Of a stretch of DNA of 64,000 bases, positions 23,276 to 34,910 are shown one piece after another; position 1 is the first letter of the stretch; each line of letters opens with the position of its first letter. A program made the position numbers and the translations under genes. Source of the stretch: Hermatobates lingyangjiaoensis (lineage: Eukaryota; Arthropoda; Insecta; Hemiptera; Hermatobatidae); the NCBI GenBank assembly GCA_026182355.1, contig JAPFBL010000035.1, positions 806,001 to 870,000 on the forward strand, written 5' to 3'. The notes under the pieces are model-generated. The model saw only the letters and a program-made list of their open reading frames with translations. It had not been told where the DNA came from and searched no databases.

Positions 23276-25099
23276 AGGCTTTTTGGCAAATGGGCAGGAG
23301 GTGACTGGAGCACACTGACTTGGAGGAGCTGGGCTCGCATCAGACATGACTGTGAGCGCAAAACACGCAGCGCAGCGGGAATTCAATTCTAAATCATCCC
23401 TGCACTCCAGTATAGTGAGCAATAAATAGGAAAACAATAAAGTATGAAGGTGGAGGAATTATGGGGGATGAAATACGGAGTGTATTGTTAAATCGGGTAG
23501 AAGGACTGATTAAGATGCAAGGAACATTATTATAGACGAACAAGGAAACACGAGAATAATGAACTGAAACTGCTGGGTGATAACGAGGACATAGACGAAA
23601 TGAAAAAAAAAGTAATGAATAAAAGATTGAGGCTTTTAAATTCAACGATTACATCCTTAAATATATCAAAAAACAAAAAACACAAATTAATAAACCCCTT
23701 TTGACACACGGCTAATTTAAAAAAACCCAAAACAAAGGTAAATGGTAAATTGAGGAATAAAGAAGACATAATAGTGGAAAAGAGTGAGACAATTGTTACT
23801 CAAACTCTTTTCAAAGTCAAACCAGAAAGAATATAAAGTGAAAACCTTCAAAAGATTCATTTTCTTAAGTTTTTAATAAATTATTAAAATCTTGTTATTC
23901 ATATGTAACAAATAAACTGGCGAGAAAAAATAAAAAAAAAAGAATATCACATACGAAAAGCATAGAACATCACAAATTACGTAGAAGAGCTTCAGAGGAT
24001 ACCCAGATTTGTCTCCTTGGTGCAGATCATTACCCAGATTCAATCATCGCCGATAGATTCTTTTAACAGCAGACAGGACGTTGAATACTAGTGAAGCTCT
24101 AGAGAGGAATGTGATGGTAACACCACAACTCAGAATTATTAAAATGATTTAGGAGATTTACTTATTTTTACTAAGTGTTTAAATCATTCAAGTGAACCCA
24201 ATAGACTGAGATAGATGGAATAGTATAGATATTTATGAATATATATATATATGTATCTATAATATATATTTATAATTCTATACTACTTTTAAAAAATATT
24301 TTATGCTTTTATATTATTTTTTGAATATTTTTTAGATATTAAAGTAGAAAAAAATAACCTTAATGTAGAGTATAACATATACCAGAAACATGCATATAAA
24401 TCATATACTATACTGATTCGAAGAAGCTTAATTATTAATATATTTACTAATATACAATTGGACAAACAAAAATTAGACCAAATTTATTTATAAACGGAGG
24501 AAAAAATATATATCTTGCAGATGACTTAATTGGTGGCAGAAATAAATATGTTTTTCAAATTTGAGATATTTGGAGATATTTAAGAGATTGAAAGGCATCT
24601 GAAATGCTCACGTTTCTTTATTTTACCATGACCATGAACCTTTTTAATATTGTTAATCCTCTTAGGCTTCAAAGAGTAAACCTAGGATTAATATCACCAA
24701 GTTGGAATAACTAATTATTCTTAACTACTTATTGAAAATAACAATAAAATAAGAAGCAAAGTTCTTATATTTTTTGGAATTATTTCATTTCTGAAGTAAA
24801 TTTTATATACTATTTTCAACTAATTTATTATTCAAGATAATGAACCTTCCATTTAATATGATCAGGTTGTGCTATGATACTAAATTACTAATTTAGGTCA
24901 TCTAAGTGACATAACATGTTTATATTCATGTTTTTGAAGTAGTTAAAAAAAGAGGACAGAACAAAAAGTTGAGTACCTCGAGTTGGAGTTATAAAATGTT
25001 AAATGTTGTTCGTAAATATTTGAGAGTCTCGAATGATGTGAATATCAAAATAAAACTAGCGATGTTAGCGAAAATTAATAAATGCCTCCAGATATGAAA

Positions 25100-25240
25100 T
25101 GATTTATATAAACAATGGTTTTGAACACGTACTGTTGCTCATCACGTTTCATAATTGAAGTGGTAAACTGATACTTTCAATTCATATCAATGTCTGAGTA
25201 ACTGAAGAAGAACTCTACGTGTTCGAAACGCTTTGTTTGT
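25100..25240. repeat. Decayed inverted pair, family C
   Basis: The plus half contains CTGAAGA followed by AGAACTCTACGTGTTCGAAA and CGCTTTG. The reversed half at 25110-25145 has GAACACGTACTGTTGCTCAT. Both match the family C pair at 32514-32773, with many substitutions. Confidence 0.5.
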
Positions 25241-25413
25241 ATTCAACATTTCTTGTGGTAGTAACTGATTGCACAAGATTTTAATTAGAAATAAACTTAG
25301 TAAGTTGAATCCTTTACATTTACCCCTGTAACTCTAGGAATTCAAGTCAATTTCAGTTATCAGAGATATAAAATGTAATAATTTATATATTTGATGATTG
25401 TAACAGAACTTAC

Positions 25414-25548
25414 AGGGGCAGAAAGCATTGAGTTGTCTTCAAATGAATAAGGATTCCAATCTGGACTCTTGATTGTGATGTTTTCTTCAAATCCTTGTTC
25501 TTCAAAAGGAATATCGATCCTTTCAGGTCTTTCAGCTTCAATATCCAA
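25414..25548 (-). CDS. Adenylyl cyclase exon e9: extracellular loop candidate
   Basis: The 135-bp exon is phase 0 at both ends, with a strong acceptor (TTTGTTTCCAG) and a perfect donor (GTAAGT). It reads LDIEAERPERIDIPFEEQGF, then EENITIKSPDWNPYSFEDNS and MLSAP. It follows helix 9 in phase and is hydrophilic and acidic, with one N-glycosylation sequon (NIT). This suits the variable extracellular loop between helices 9 and 10, where such cyclases are glycosylated. No conserved motif confirms it. The phases, splice sites and place in order are the evidence. Confidence 0.7.
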
Positions 25549-25839
25549 CTGGAAACAAACAATCCATGCGGTGAGGCTACATTCAACTTACAATAAATAA
25601 CTAGTTAGTTACCAATGATAAATTCAGGGTTAATTAATAATATAATTGCTTGATTGATTCAAATGTAGATTATACATGTTCTTTGTTATATATGTGTCTT
25701 CTTTCTGTAAATTCACAGAAAGAACACAGATAATAGAGACCAAATAATTCACGAGTATATTTTGATTGCCTGGTCATTAGGAAGATAGGTGTGAGTCCCT
25801 CTGCTGACAGGTGACGACTTCTGTGGAGCGACACATCTA

Positions 25840-25875
25840 TCTTTCTGACGACGATGCAATCGAAATGTAATGGTA
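25840..25875 (+). ncRNA. Hammerhead-like motif, family D variant
   Basis: CTGACGA, one C, a 3-bp stem II (GAT/ATC, loop GCA), GAA, then ATGT and A. The core is complete, but stem I pairing is poor. Plausible decayed copy. Confidence 0.4.
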
Positions 25876-27099
25876 AGTTTTTGTAATCTCTTTTATGTTG
25901 CTCTTTCCGTTAATAGTTTACTTAGCTCGGCGAATTGTTTCGTTTGATTGTTTATGTAACATATATATAAGTTTCAGAGGATAATATACTTGCCTCCTTC
26001 TAGTAGACAACTCAGATTCAATCGTATTTTATTATTTTTTTATTTATGCTGTTTCTATTTTTATTTATTATTACTATTAGTTTTTCTTGCTTTTTTGTTC
26101 ATTTATGTTTTATTGCTCTCCTTCTCTGTGATTTCTCTTCACCTCCAGTGATTGGTCTGGTGAACTTACTGCTTGTCTCGCTAAACATGATGACCGGAGT
26201 AGGCCACTTCTTCTCCTGGTTATGGTGAAAGTCGAAATATAGAAATGAGTTATGTCAGTTCTTTTAAAGTGTACTTTGTGAGTAATTTGGAGTGTTGTCG
26301 TCTTGAACCTTTCTCTTTTTTTTGGTTATATTTATAAGAAAAAAGAAATAAAATAATAGAAATTGATAAAATGAAAAAGAATAATTCATTCTTTTTCTAA
26401 TTACAAGCTTTTAAAATTGAGGTTGCATTCAAGGGTAGGTTAATACCGTGGTGTTAATGTATGCTTTCTTAGAAACATCAAAGTGATATTCAAGTTAAAA
26501 TGATGTGATGTCAGCTTCTCCACTTGCAGGTCACTCTGTCCGTTCTTGATTAGCACCTGTAATTACGTAATCCTGTAACTGTGGTCCTGTTTAGAAACCA
26601 GTCACAAGAGGTTTCAACAATAAGTAATGAAAATAAATTAAATAAAATTAATAAAAAAAATAAACATATTTGTTTGAAATGAATGCATATATAGCTATAA
26701 AGAATAACTAACTTTTAGGTTAAACCCAGGAGATCAACTTTTTAAGCTGCTGTTGTAAATCTGCTTCTGGGTAAATAACAAGGTAAAATGAATGGATGAT
26801 TTACGTTTGACCTACATATGTAGAATTTTGAAGTGCACAGTCTCCAATCGGTCATTTCGTATGTGAAGTTTATTTTATGTGGATCTATAGCTTTTTTCGT
26901 TGCTTCTAACAAGTAGATTTGCTGTAGTTGAAGTTTTGAAATAAAGAATAATTTTAAGCTTTCTTGCTCTTCATGGCAGAACATATTGTTTCTGATTGTC
27001 TATCTTAAAACTTTTTCATTTATTTTATACTATTCAGAGAACTGGTGTATAACTATAGTAATCCAGTTGGACCATTTTATTTAGTGTTTATACTGTATA

Positions 27100-27195
27100 T
27101 ATATATAAAGATTTCACATAAGCACGTGAAATAACAATCAATGATCAAACCACAATATGAAATGGGAAAACAAGACTAAGATCTTTCAACTATAG
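27100..27195 (-). repeat. Truncated family B flank
   Basis: GATTTCACATAAGCACGTGA, CAATGATCAAACCACAATAT and AAGACTAAGATCTTTCAAC match the 3' flank of the family B ribozymes, preceded by (TA)n. It breaks off before the core. Confidence 0.7.
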
Positions 27196-27770
27196 ATTGT
27201 ATTTAAACTATACTCGTGCTATAGTTCAAAGATAATATGCTTTTGTCAGGGAATATAAAACGATTTTTTTCATGTCTGAAAAGTAAAATTAAAATATTGT
27301 TTAATGAAATACTGGAGGGTGATTAAAATCTTACTCAAAAAATTGTCCAAAAATTTTAAAATTCAGAAGCACATTCCATTTAATTATTTATCACATATAT
27401 TAATAAGTTACAATGTTCATCTTTTGTACTCGTGCTATTTCTTTTGATAGAAATCAAAGGGTCGGTAAACGACTAATTATAATAGATGTGTGACAGAATT
27501 GTGCATGTAACTTTTGTATCTTCTTCTGCTATGTATATATCATCGTTCAAACCACGAAAAGAACTCAAAAATATGATTGAGACCTTCCAAATAAGACTAC
27601 TAGACTTCGTCAAGTTTTTGTTTGATTTAATTTTTTTCTGGATATAAACGTTGATATATATACATAAAAAACTGATATCTTTTGATTTTATAATGTTATT
27701 ACACCCAGTTTAAACACTGGTAAGTAAACATTTCTTTGATATTAAAGCTATGACGGATTTACTGTAATAT

Positions 27771-28060
27771 TTCTGAGGTAAAATGGATAAACCAACAAAA
27801 GTCTCCACACAAATGAAGTTTTATTCAACGCGTTTCGAACACTTTGTGTTCATCATCAGGAAGACACCAAGGATGTGGTACTGACGGGTTGGTCAAGTGA
27901 AAACAACTTTTCACTTCACAAGAGTTGTTTTCACTTGACCAACCCGTCAGTACCACATCCTTGATGTCTTCCTGATGATGAACACAAAGTGTTCGAAAAG
28001 CGTTGAATTAAACTTCATTTGTGTGGAGACTTTTGTTGGTTTATCCATTTTACCTCAGAA
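27771..28060. repeat. Palindrome with 138-bp arms, family C
   Basis: Arms 27771-27908 and 27923-28060 are reverse complements apart from a few substitutions, around a 14-base spacer. Each arm holds a family C ribozyme sequence. The arms end in TTCTGAGGTA/TACCTCAGAA. Confidence 0.93.
27824..27862 (-). ncRNA. Hammerhead ribozyme candidate, family C (intact)
   Basis: Minus strand, 5' to 3': stem I TTC; core CTGATGA; extra T; stem II GAACAC, loop AAA, GTGTTC (6 bp); GAA; stem III ACGCGT (self-complementary); T; predicted cut; stem I GAA. This is the type I hammerhead order. The plus-strand partner (27969-28007) has AAGCGT instead of ACGCGT and is probably damaged. Confidence 0.72.
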
Positions 28061-28159
28061 TGAGTAAATAACACACAATTACGGATTGCACAACTAATGA
28101 TTTATTGTAATATGACACACTTTGATATGGCGGACCGAGAAAAAGTTAGTTCTGCTTAC

Positions 28160-28269
28160 TAGTGTTATGACAGCACATGAAGAAACGAGAACGACTGTTG
28201 TTATGAAGATAGCATGCCTTGTCCAGCAGGAGAGCACATGGGAATGACCTGCTTCTGGGTGAGGCGAAT
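28160..28269 (-). CDS. Adenylyl cyclase exon e8: helix 9
   Basis: The 110-bp exon follows GAATGTTTCAG and precedes GTAAGC. It completes an Asp codon and reads SPHPEAGHSHVLSCWTRHAI, then FITTVVLVSSCAVITL, ending in phase 0. The final 18 residues form a transmembrane helix (helix 9). The low-complexity start is a short loop after helix 8. A start Met just upstream is only an open-frame artefact inside the intron. Confidence 0.85.
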
Positions 28270-29314
28270 CTGAAACATTCACAATAAACCATTTCGGAGG
28301 ACTAATCCCTCTAAAAGATTAGATTCCGATTCACTATCCAACTGTTAACAATATTTGCTAGCTATTATAACAACCGGGAGCCAAAACGAAGAATAATAGA
28401 TATCAGCCAAAAAACTCCAATCATTAGTTTGAAGTTACTTATTTGTACAAGTAATGGCAGTAATCATTTAATGAGAGTAAGGACGTTCATAATAAATACC
28501 GTGAGATTATGTCAAGTAAAACCATCTGTATTATTTGTTTATCTAATCCTTCAATAGATTTGCAATATTTCATAATCTCATCAATACACAGGATAACATA
28601 CGGGATTAATCAAATGTCCATTTCTATCGTTGATATTGAAACCCAAAGTTCAATCACTGAAAAGAAATGTATAAAATTTGAAGTATCCTAAACTCAACTG
28701 TACTATAAGTTTATATAATAACTAACTTGTAGACAATCAGTTGAGTTTTGGTGTTATTTAATGTTGTTAAATTATAAACATAATATCAAACAAATAGATC
28801 ATTAGTTTAAAGATTTCATTTGTTTTAATATGGCTGTATCTATTTGATTAGTAACAAAAAAGTTAACGTTACTGCTTTAGAAGAATCATATGTTATTATT
28901 ATTACACTGAGTCTCATTGTACTCGTGCGTAACGCTGTATATCTTTCCTATTAGATTTCACCATTACGTTTCTGGGATTAACATTAGAATTGAATTTTTT
29001 ACTTCTAAGTGGCACAGTTCACAATTGTATACAATCCCAATGTTGGAGTGCGTTGATCGCCTGCATGGAGTATCCTTGCGACCACAAGAAATGCAATGCT
29101 ACCAACCTTACAAGAATCACAGGCGTTGATAAAAATAACAAAAGCAACTTTAACTAGCGTATACAAAATAATTGAAATTACTTTTGTTCAAATTTTGTTA
29201 GAAATGTAATTTTTCAACAATATCTACAATCGGTATTGTTTGAAAAGATTGTTTTAAATGACAATTTATTTAAATAAACATCGCCATGCAAATTGAGATG
29301 AATAAGTGACTAAC
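28270..29314. other. Cyclase intron between e7 and e8
   Basis: About 1 kb of AT-rich sequence with no recognisable feature. The open frames at 28509 and 28917 are unsupported. Confidence 0.6.
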
Positions 29315-29406
29315 CTGAAGTGTCCTGACTGGTACACCAACTAAGATAGCAGAATGCCAGGAGTGCCAACATAGTTGGCAGGTATGCCAACAGCACCATA
29401 GACAAC
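29315..29406 (-). CDS. Adenylyl cyclase exon e7: helix 8
   Basis: The 92-bp exon lies between TTGCCTTTTCAG and GTTAGT. After completing the Arg codon it reads LSMVLLAYLPTMLALLAFCY and LSWCTSQDTS, leaving one base of the next codon. LLAYLPTMLALLAFCYL is a clear transmembrane helix (helix 8). Phase 2 in and phase 1 out agree with e6 and e8. I base it on splice sites, hydrophobicity and position rather than on a distinctive motif. Confidence 0.85.
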
Positions 29407-30046
29407 CTGAAAAGGCAACAAAATTAGAGTCTGCTCATATCGACTTGATTATTGTCCAAATTCACGTTATCACAGCAAAATTTAACTCTCATTCTACTAG
29501 TGATTAGACTTGTTAATTCGTCGCATCAAATACAGTCATATTGTGTAAATATGCTAAGTACTGAACTTATCCACCTCTAAGAAGGGCGATCAAGTACGAG
29601 ACTATTACATATAAATAGTATAAAGAAGCACAAAGCAATAACTGATACACCAATTGACCCTTGTCGTCAATTAAGAATAAATATTGACCCTTGTCACTGA
29701 TACGAATAAAGTTTGTTAGATCTAGCTAGTCTATACCTGACGGTCTGTTTATGACCGTCAAGAATGGTTCAATTTTATATTGAGAGTAGAAATATGAAGG
29801 TAGACTGTGTCAGTTATTTTTATGTGTCATTTACTTTTTATCCTCATGAACTATTATCTTTTGTTTATATGTAGGCGTAAGTTGTGTACACAGAAATACA
29901 CCAATACACTACTCACTTTAAGATTTAATCACAGGACAAAAAAACCTTTGCTTGAATAGCACATATGTACCCAAGAAAAATGAGTAGATAAGTGTTACTA
30001 GTTTATATATATGAATATTTATATATTATATATATATATGAATATT

Positions 30047-30080
<34 letters not shown>

Positions 30081-32132
30081 GAATATTTATATATATGAAG
30101 GAAATAGAGGTAAAATTGGCTGCTAAAATTAGTAAAAGAAATCAAAGTTATAGTTTAAGAAGAACACTATGTTGTCTTCCTTAAAAATTACAGTCTTTAT
30201 AAATTCTCTTTTAATTTCACAATATCAGTGAATGATTTTATTTATCATATTCACTACATAGTGTATGATTGAATAATTATTGACTAATAACAGTACTTAC
30301 TTAATGAAAACTAAATGATATTATTATTTTCTGCCTCAACTAATCATCTTAAAATACATGATAATATCTTTTTTAGTACTTGCACTACCTATTTTATATC
30401 CAAATAAAATGTATTGGATAGCTCTAGGGCTTAAGACACGTATCGTTTAGCACTTTATAATCTCATTACAAGTTTTACCACGCTTTTGTTTAGTTCCACC
30501 CCGCTTTATAACTCATATTCTCTGCTGTGACGTAGACTCTAAAGAAAGTTTTCAAAAATAAGATAATTCTTAAAATTCAGTTTTTATTTTATTGCGAAAT
30601 TAAATCAATACGGATTCCTCAAAATCAATAATCAATAAAAAAATTTATGAATTAGTCCAATTGCAAAACCGAATGTAATACATTTAATGTTATTACAGAT
30701 TGTAATAACATCCCCGTTATTAGCAGTAAATACGTTATACTGATTTCATTAATGGATGTAGATATCGTGCATTCTTAATATAGTTTTATACCAGTATTAA
30801 AAGATTGAGGGATTAGATCTTTACAGAAACTTCGAGATCTTGATCCATATCGGATAAATAAAAACTTTACCTGTTAAAATAAATCTACTTAAGTAATGAA
30901 ATCCCTTGAAAGTATTGCTATGCTTATATAATATAATAAAAGTGCAAGCCTCTGATTTATGTATCGGTCTATCGAGTTTCATGAAACTCATTCGAAATTC
31001 TATTGCTCCCAAGAGCCGAGGAAAGGAGGGAAAGGTATATCGACCCCACAGGAAATCTGCTTTTCTCAAATACATTCATTATTGAAATCAAATACTTGAT
31101 GACAACATGGGAAATGTTTTATTTTGTTATGAGTAGTGGATTAATATATTAATGGCTAATCAATATTTTAATTGGGGTTTATTTTAGAGTTGAATATGAA
31201 ATTATATGTGTATGAATAGGAAAAAGTTAGTATTAGTTTTTACATAAAAAACTTCTTAAAAAATAACTATTGCGAACTCGTAGTGTTCTTTGTAGATACA
31301 ATTATAAGAATTGAGAGTTAGATAGATGAGGAAGCTCATGAGGAAACATTCTTGAAGTGTAGATTAGTTTGTCGGGGATCTTGAGAGGAGACGGAGTTTT
31401 AATTATTATAGGAAAAGTTGAATGGTTTAGGAAAACTAAATGGCATCCACATTCACATTACATTAGGTAAAGACCTTTTAACCATCTAAACTAAATCTAA
31501 ATTATATAGATCATATAAAAGACAAGTATACTGAAATCTGTTCACTAAAAGCAAAAGAAACATGTTTAAAGGTTTCTCCATATTCAACTTTAATAGGTTT
31601 TATTTCTACAAACTATTAAGTTTGAGAGCATGGTTCAACAGCATACTGAAATGTTGTATGCTTATTATATGCATAAGTATATAATAAGTATACTTATTAT
31701 GTTATACTTGTATGTTATATGCTTATTGTTTATTCTTATCAAGGGTATGTATTACCCTTGATAAGAATAAACCCCACTCTCTCCCACACACGCAAACTAA
31801 TCCACCCACAGATATCATGAAGATAACGGTCCAAAAAGAACAACAAAGATTCAGAGTAAACGATAAGTACCCAGAAATTAAAAAAAAACACTCCAGCCGT
31901 CGCTTTACACTTTCATAATATGATATAAGAAGAAGTAACCTGTTGTACGATACAGTATGCAATAGACACTTGGGAAAGTGGGAAAGTTATCTTTGACGAT
32001 GCTCAAAGCCTAAAGCCGGCTGAGCAGAAAAGATAACGGAGAAGCCTTCCTCTTCATATGAAATATTATTTAAAAAAGTAAAAAAATATTAATTGTTCTT
32101 TAGATAAATTTTAGAATATTGTTTTTGAATAC
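29407..32132. other. Cyclase intron between e6 and e7
   Basis: Has a degenerate (TA)n tract at 30001-30096 with GAATATTTATATA units, and a short perfect inverted repeat at 31727-31771 (CTTATCAAGGGTA and its reverse complement). The rest shows nothing. Confidence 0.6.
30001..30096. repeat. (TA)n-rich tract
   Basis: Alternating TA with interspersed GAATATTTATATA units. One of many such tracts; it could be an empty target for the Penelope-type insertions seen in others. Confidence 0.85.
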
Positions 32133-32303
32133 CTTGGTACCATTAAAGCCTGTAAGATAGTCATAGCCAAGAAGATGACGAGAGTGAAGGAAGTGTAGTA
32201 CTTGAAGTTGTAGTCGGGCTGGTTATGAAAGTCGTACTCCTGAGGAATGGAGTTGAACCACAGAGTGAAGGGGTTCATGTCCTTGCCACTTGAACACCAG
32301 TCT
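32133..32303 (-). CDS. Adenylyl cyclase exon e6: end of C1b and helix 7
   Basis: The 171-bp exon follows acceptor CTTGCTCAG and precedes donor GTATTC. It reads RDWCSSGKDMNPFTLWFNSI, then PQEYDFHNQPDYNFKYYTSF and TLVIFLAMTILQALMVP, with a split Arg at the end. The stretch FTLVIFLAMTILQALMV is strongly hydrophobic and is transmembrane helix 7, the first of the second membrane cassette. The part before it is the conserved C1b tail of the group. Confidence 0.94.
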
Positions 32304-32569
32304 CTGAGCAAGCATTGACATACTTCAATACCAATAACACTCCCCTGGATAATGTGTGTGATAATACAGGAGTTTCTAAAAGTAAACCTTCTCCTTCCGA
32401 TCATCTCAGCTTATATAAAAAACTATGAAGTTTTTTCCGCTATAGCCTATCATCAAGTAAATGATCTTAATTCTAATGCAGTGCAATCAGTTATTATGTG
32501 GTATTTACTCATTGTAGGGTAAAAATCTAATGAAATGGTCTCCACATATAAAAATTTTAATGATATAAA

Positions 32570-32608
32570 TAACACGTTTCGAACACGTAGTGTTCTTCCT
32601 CAGGCATT
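32570..32608 (-). ncRNA. Hammerhead ribozyme candidate, family C, minus arm
   Basis: CTGAGGA core, extra A, stem II GAACAC/GTGTTC with loop TAC, then GAA and stem III ACGTGT followed by T. Stem I pairing with the flank is weak. Confidence 0.55.
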
Positions 32609-32679
32609 AACTAAGGATGAGTGCCTCTGAATAGGACTGTTCAGAATGAGTCCTATTCAGAGGCACTCATCCTTAGTTA

Positions 32680-32720
32680 ATGCCTGAGGAAGAACACTAC
32701 GTGTTCGAAACGCGTTGTTT
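32680..32720 (+). ncRNA. Hammerhead ribozyme candidate, family C, plus arm
   Basis: Core CTGAGGA (32684-32690), extra A, stem II GAACAC (32692-32697) with GTGTTC (32701-32706), GAA, stem III ACGCGT (32710-32715), T, predicted cut after 32716. The stem II loop TAC differs from AAA at 27.8 kb while the stem is conserved. Stem I is only a C-G plus G-T, so activity is uncertain. Confidence 0.6.
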
Positions 32721-34653
32721 ATATCATTAAAATTTTTATATGTGGAGACCATTTCATTAGATTTTTACCCTACAAAATGATCTTAAGTTTGTATAAAGCA
32801 ATTCTTAAGTTTGCACAAATGAATTTTCCAATATAAATTTCTTTTATGATCAGATTTAATGACGGATTTAGATATTTCCACGGCTAATTGGGTAGTTCTT
32901 CTATTCCTGAATAGCTAAGCATGTACTTAGGTATCGAGGAACGAGAATTAATAATGCTTCTGCATGTCTAGCTTCTCTAAAAGTTTTGACTCACATTAGT
33001 TCAGCCCATCTGATTCCGTCTGGTTATTAGCTAACGATATATTTGACTTTATCAGTTAATCTGAAAGCAAGAGTAATGAATATTAAATCCATTTAAGCTG
33101 AAGATGGAGGGGAGGATTTTGAGATACCCTGTGGTGTTGTTTAATTACGAGTATAACGATTAATGTTTGTCTGTGGTGGAAACATTTCATTTACTTTTAA
33201 TCAGGGTGAACTCCTTCTCTGAGAGAGTTGCTTGTACTGCATGCTCTCATATCAATTATATGTATGACAATACAATAGTCTGATATAATCATATTGTATA
33301 TTAGTAAACAACATATGCCATGAAAAACATAAACGAAATAGCATAGCTACATTGAAATAAAAACTAGCAAAAAAATGTATAAATTATTTTAAATTATAGA
33401 AAACAGTAATGGAATAAAAACTGATCAATATATGAGTGCTAATCGATTGGCATTAGTAATAAACTTGACTGAAAGTAACATTACTTGTACTAATAAAGAA
33501 TAAAGAAATATATATAATTAATGAAGAATAAATGAAGGAAAATAATTAGTTTCAATAATTAGGAATTGTGTTAATACCGAAAGGTTTAACTTATAAATAA
33601 TTAAAAAATATAGAACTATAAAATTAAGTTTTTATAATTTAGCAAGAAACTGAATGGTTTTTTGTTAATTAAACTATTGTATTCCGTTCATCGAGTACCT
33701 CCATTTGGTAACACTTGGAAACCCTGTAGCTCGAACCGAACTTAACAGTACATAAAGTGCTGCCACTATCAGGAGAGACTGCAGGAATGCAAGCATATTA
33801 TCAACAAGCACATATCTACGTAATTAATCCTTGATAGCTCCACGCCTAATCAGCAACTGTGTTGCTTTGAAATTGATTCAGGTATTGCAAGGTAGAAGAA
33901 AATTGTTGTTCTACATATATCACATAACGGAAAATCATTAATTCAATTCATCAAAACCTAAAACCAGTATTTTCAAAACTTTTTCATGTGAAAAAACCTC
34001 AACAACGACGTTATTGTTTTACCATCATTTCAAGTTGATGGTGAAACACTATTAGTAAAAAAGTGCTTCAACTATTATTGAATCACACTAATGCGTGACG
34101 ACGTACCAACACGTTGATGGCAAAACACAAATGCATCTCGCAATAACCAGAAATAGTTCATAATCAGCTAAAGTGTCACGACACACAACACATTCATAGA
34201 AGAACACTAGTGTGTTGAAAACACCTTGGCAGCATTGTCACATATATTAATGAGTCACTTCACTTTGTGTGTATTGACTGCGATTCACCTATGTACTAGT
34301 ATCATGACAGATCGGCTGAAACACTCAGCCGAGACAATGTCTCAAACCATTCATACAAGTCGATAAAGCGGAGTGTCTAACATCTACCTTATCAGACAAC
34401 TGAAAAGGTGATAATTAAAATAATTAAAATTCTTGTTTACACAAAACTAATAAAATGTACAAGGCGTGACAAATCAGACTTAGAATTTACTTTAATTGTT
34501 TATACCATAGATATATCTTGGTATAAATACCCATAAAAATACCCATCCAGTATATTTTCTGGAAAGTAATAAGATATTTTGAACTAGGTTTATTCAGTTT
34601 AATCTTTTGAATAAATGTTCTTTGAAAGTAGGATAGTATAATAATCTTTCTAC

Positions 34654-34712
34654 CTGGGATTGAGGGAAAAATTCTTTTCAGGAAGTAGATTAGATTCAAT
34701 CATTGCAACGCT
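34654..34712 (-). CDS. Adenylyl cyclase exon e5: short C1b exon
   Basis: The 59-bp exon lies between TTTTGCTTTCAG and GTAGAA. It reads SVAMIESNLLPEKNFSLNP plus two bases of an Arg codon completed by e6. 'IESNLLP' directly after 'AKNIGLT' is the expected C1b continuation. It is supported by homology, splice sites and exact phase agreement with both neighbours (phase 0 in, phase 2 out). It is too short to be called on open frame alone. Confidence 0.88.
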
Positions 34713-34910
34713 CTGAAAGCAAAACAAACAGAACCACATTCAAAGCAACTTTATTTTAGAAGTACATTGTTTACGAAAGAAAAATAATAGTGAACTAGAT
34801 ATTAGGCTATATATATATAGGGTCAAATGTGTTCGTGATGTGTAAGTTTTATGTTTTCATCCTTCTGTCATTTGAGATATGTAAATGAACAGAAAATGAA
34901 ATAAAAAAAT

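Larger units (their letters stand above)
17220..25413. other. Large cyclase intron region expected to hide helix 10-11 exon(s)
   Basis: e9 ends in phase 0, while e10 needs two bases of a preceding codon. At least one exon for helices 10 and 11 should therefore lie here. I found no hydrophobic block with good splice sites in the right phase. The region holds the hAT remnant, a dispersed repeat copy, a coding-like plus-strand fragment at 20080-20236 and a duplicated segment at 22.66/23.22 kb. 17230-18320, 18480-18930 and 24200-25100 show nothing. Confidence 0.6.
25549..28159. other. Cyclase intron between e8 and e9
   Basis: Holds degenerate family D ribozyme-like motifs (25840-25875, 26200-26250), a family B fragment (27100-27195) and the family C palindrome (27771-28060). 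26640-27090 shows nothing. Confidence 0.65.
32514..32773. repeat. Palindrome with 125-bp arms, family C
   Basis: Arms 32514-32638 and 32649-32773 pair as reverse complements around a 10-base spacer, with about two differences. Each arm carries one ribozyme motif. Confidence 0.95.
32304..34653. other. Cyclase intron between e5 and e6
   Basis: Contains the family C palindrome at 32514-32773. A diverged family C-like stem (AACACTAGTGTGTT) is near 34195. 32780-34190 has no recognisable content. Confidence 0.6.

Noticed and set aside
24060..24135. Hydrophobic minus-strand stretch as helix 10/11 exon
   Set aside because: The acceptor gives the wrong phase after e9, a stop comes before any usable donor, and there is no specific motif. 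Kept only as a note under the missing exon.
26200..26250. Intact hammerhead with CTCCTGGTTATGG...GTCGAAATATAG
   Set aside because: The flank matches family D but the core is CTGGTTA and not CTGANGA, so it is a decayed copy.
26462..26560. Open minus-strand block with AG and GT borders between e8 and e9 (LIKNGQSDLQVEKLTSHHFN)
   Set aside because: It would start in phase 0 but end two bases into a codon, which does not fit e9. It is hydrophilic where a helix is expected, and there is no family similarity.
34195..34235. Hammerhead near GAAGAACACTAGTGTGTTGA
   Set aside because: Only a stem similar to family C; the CTGANGA core is absent.
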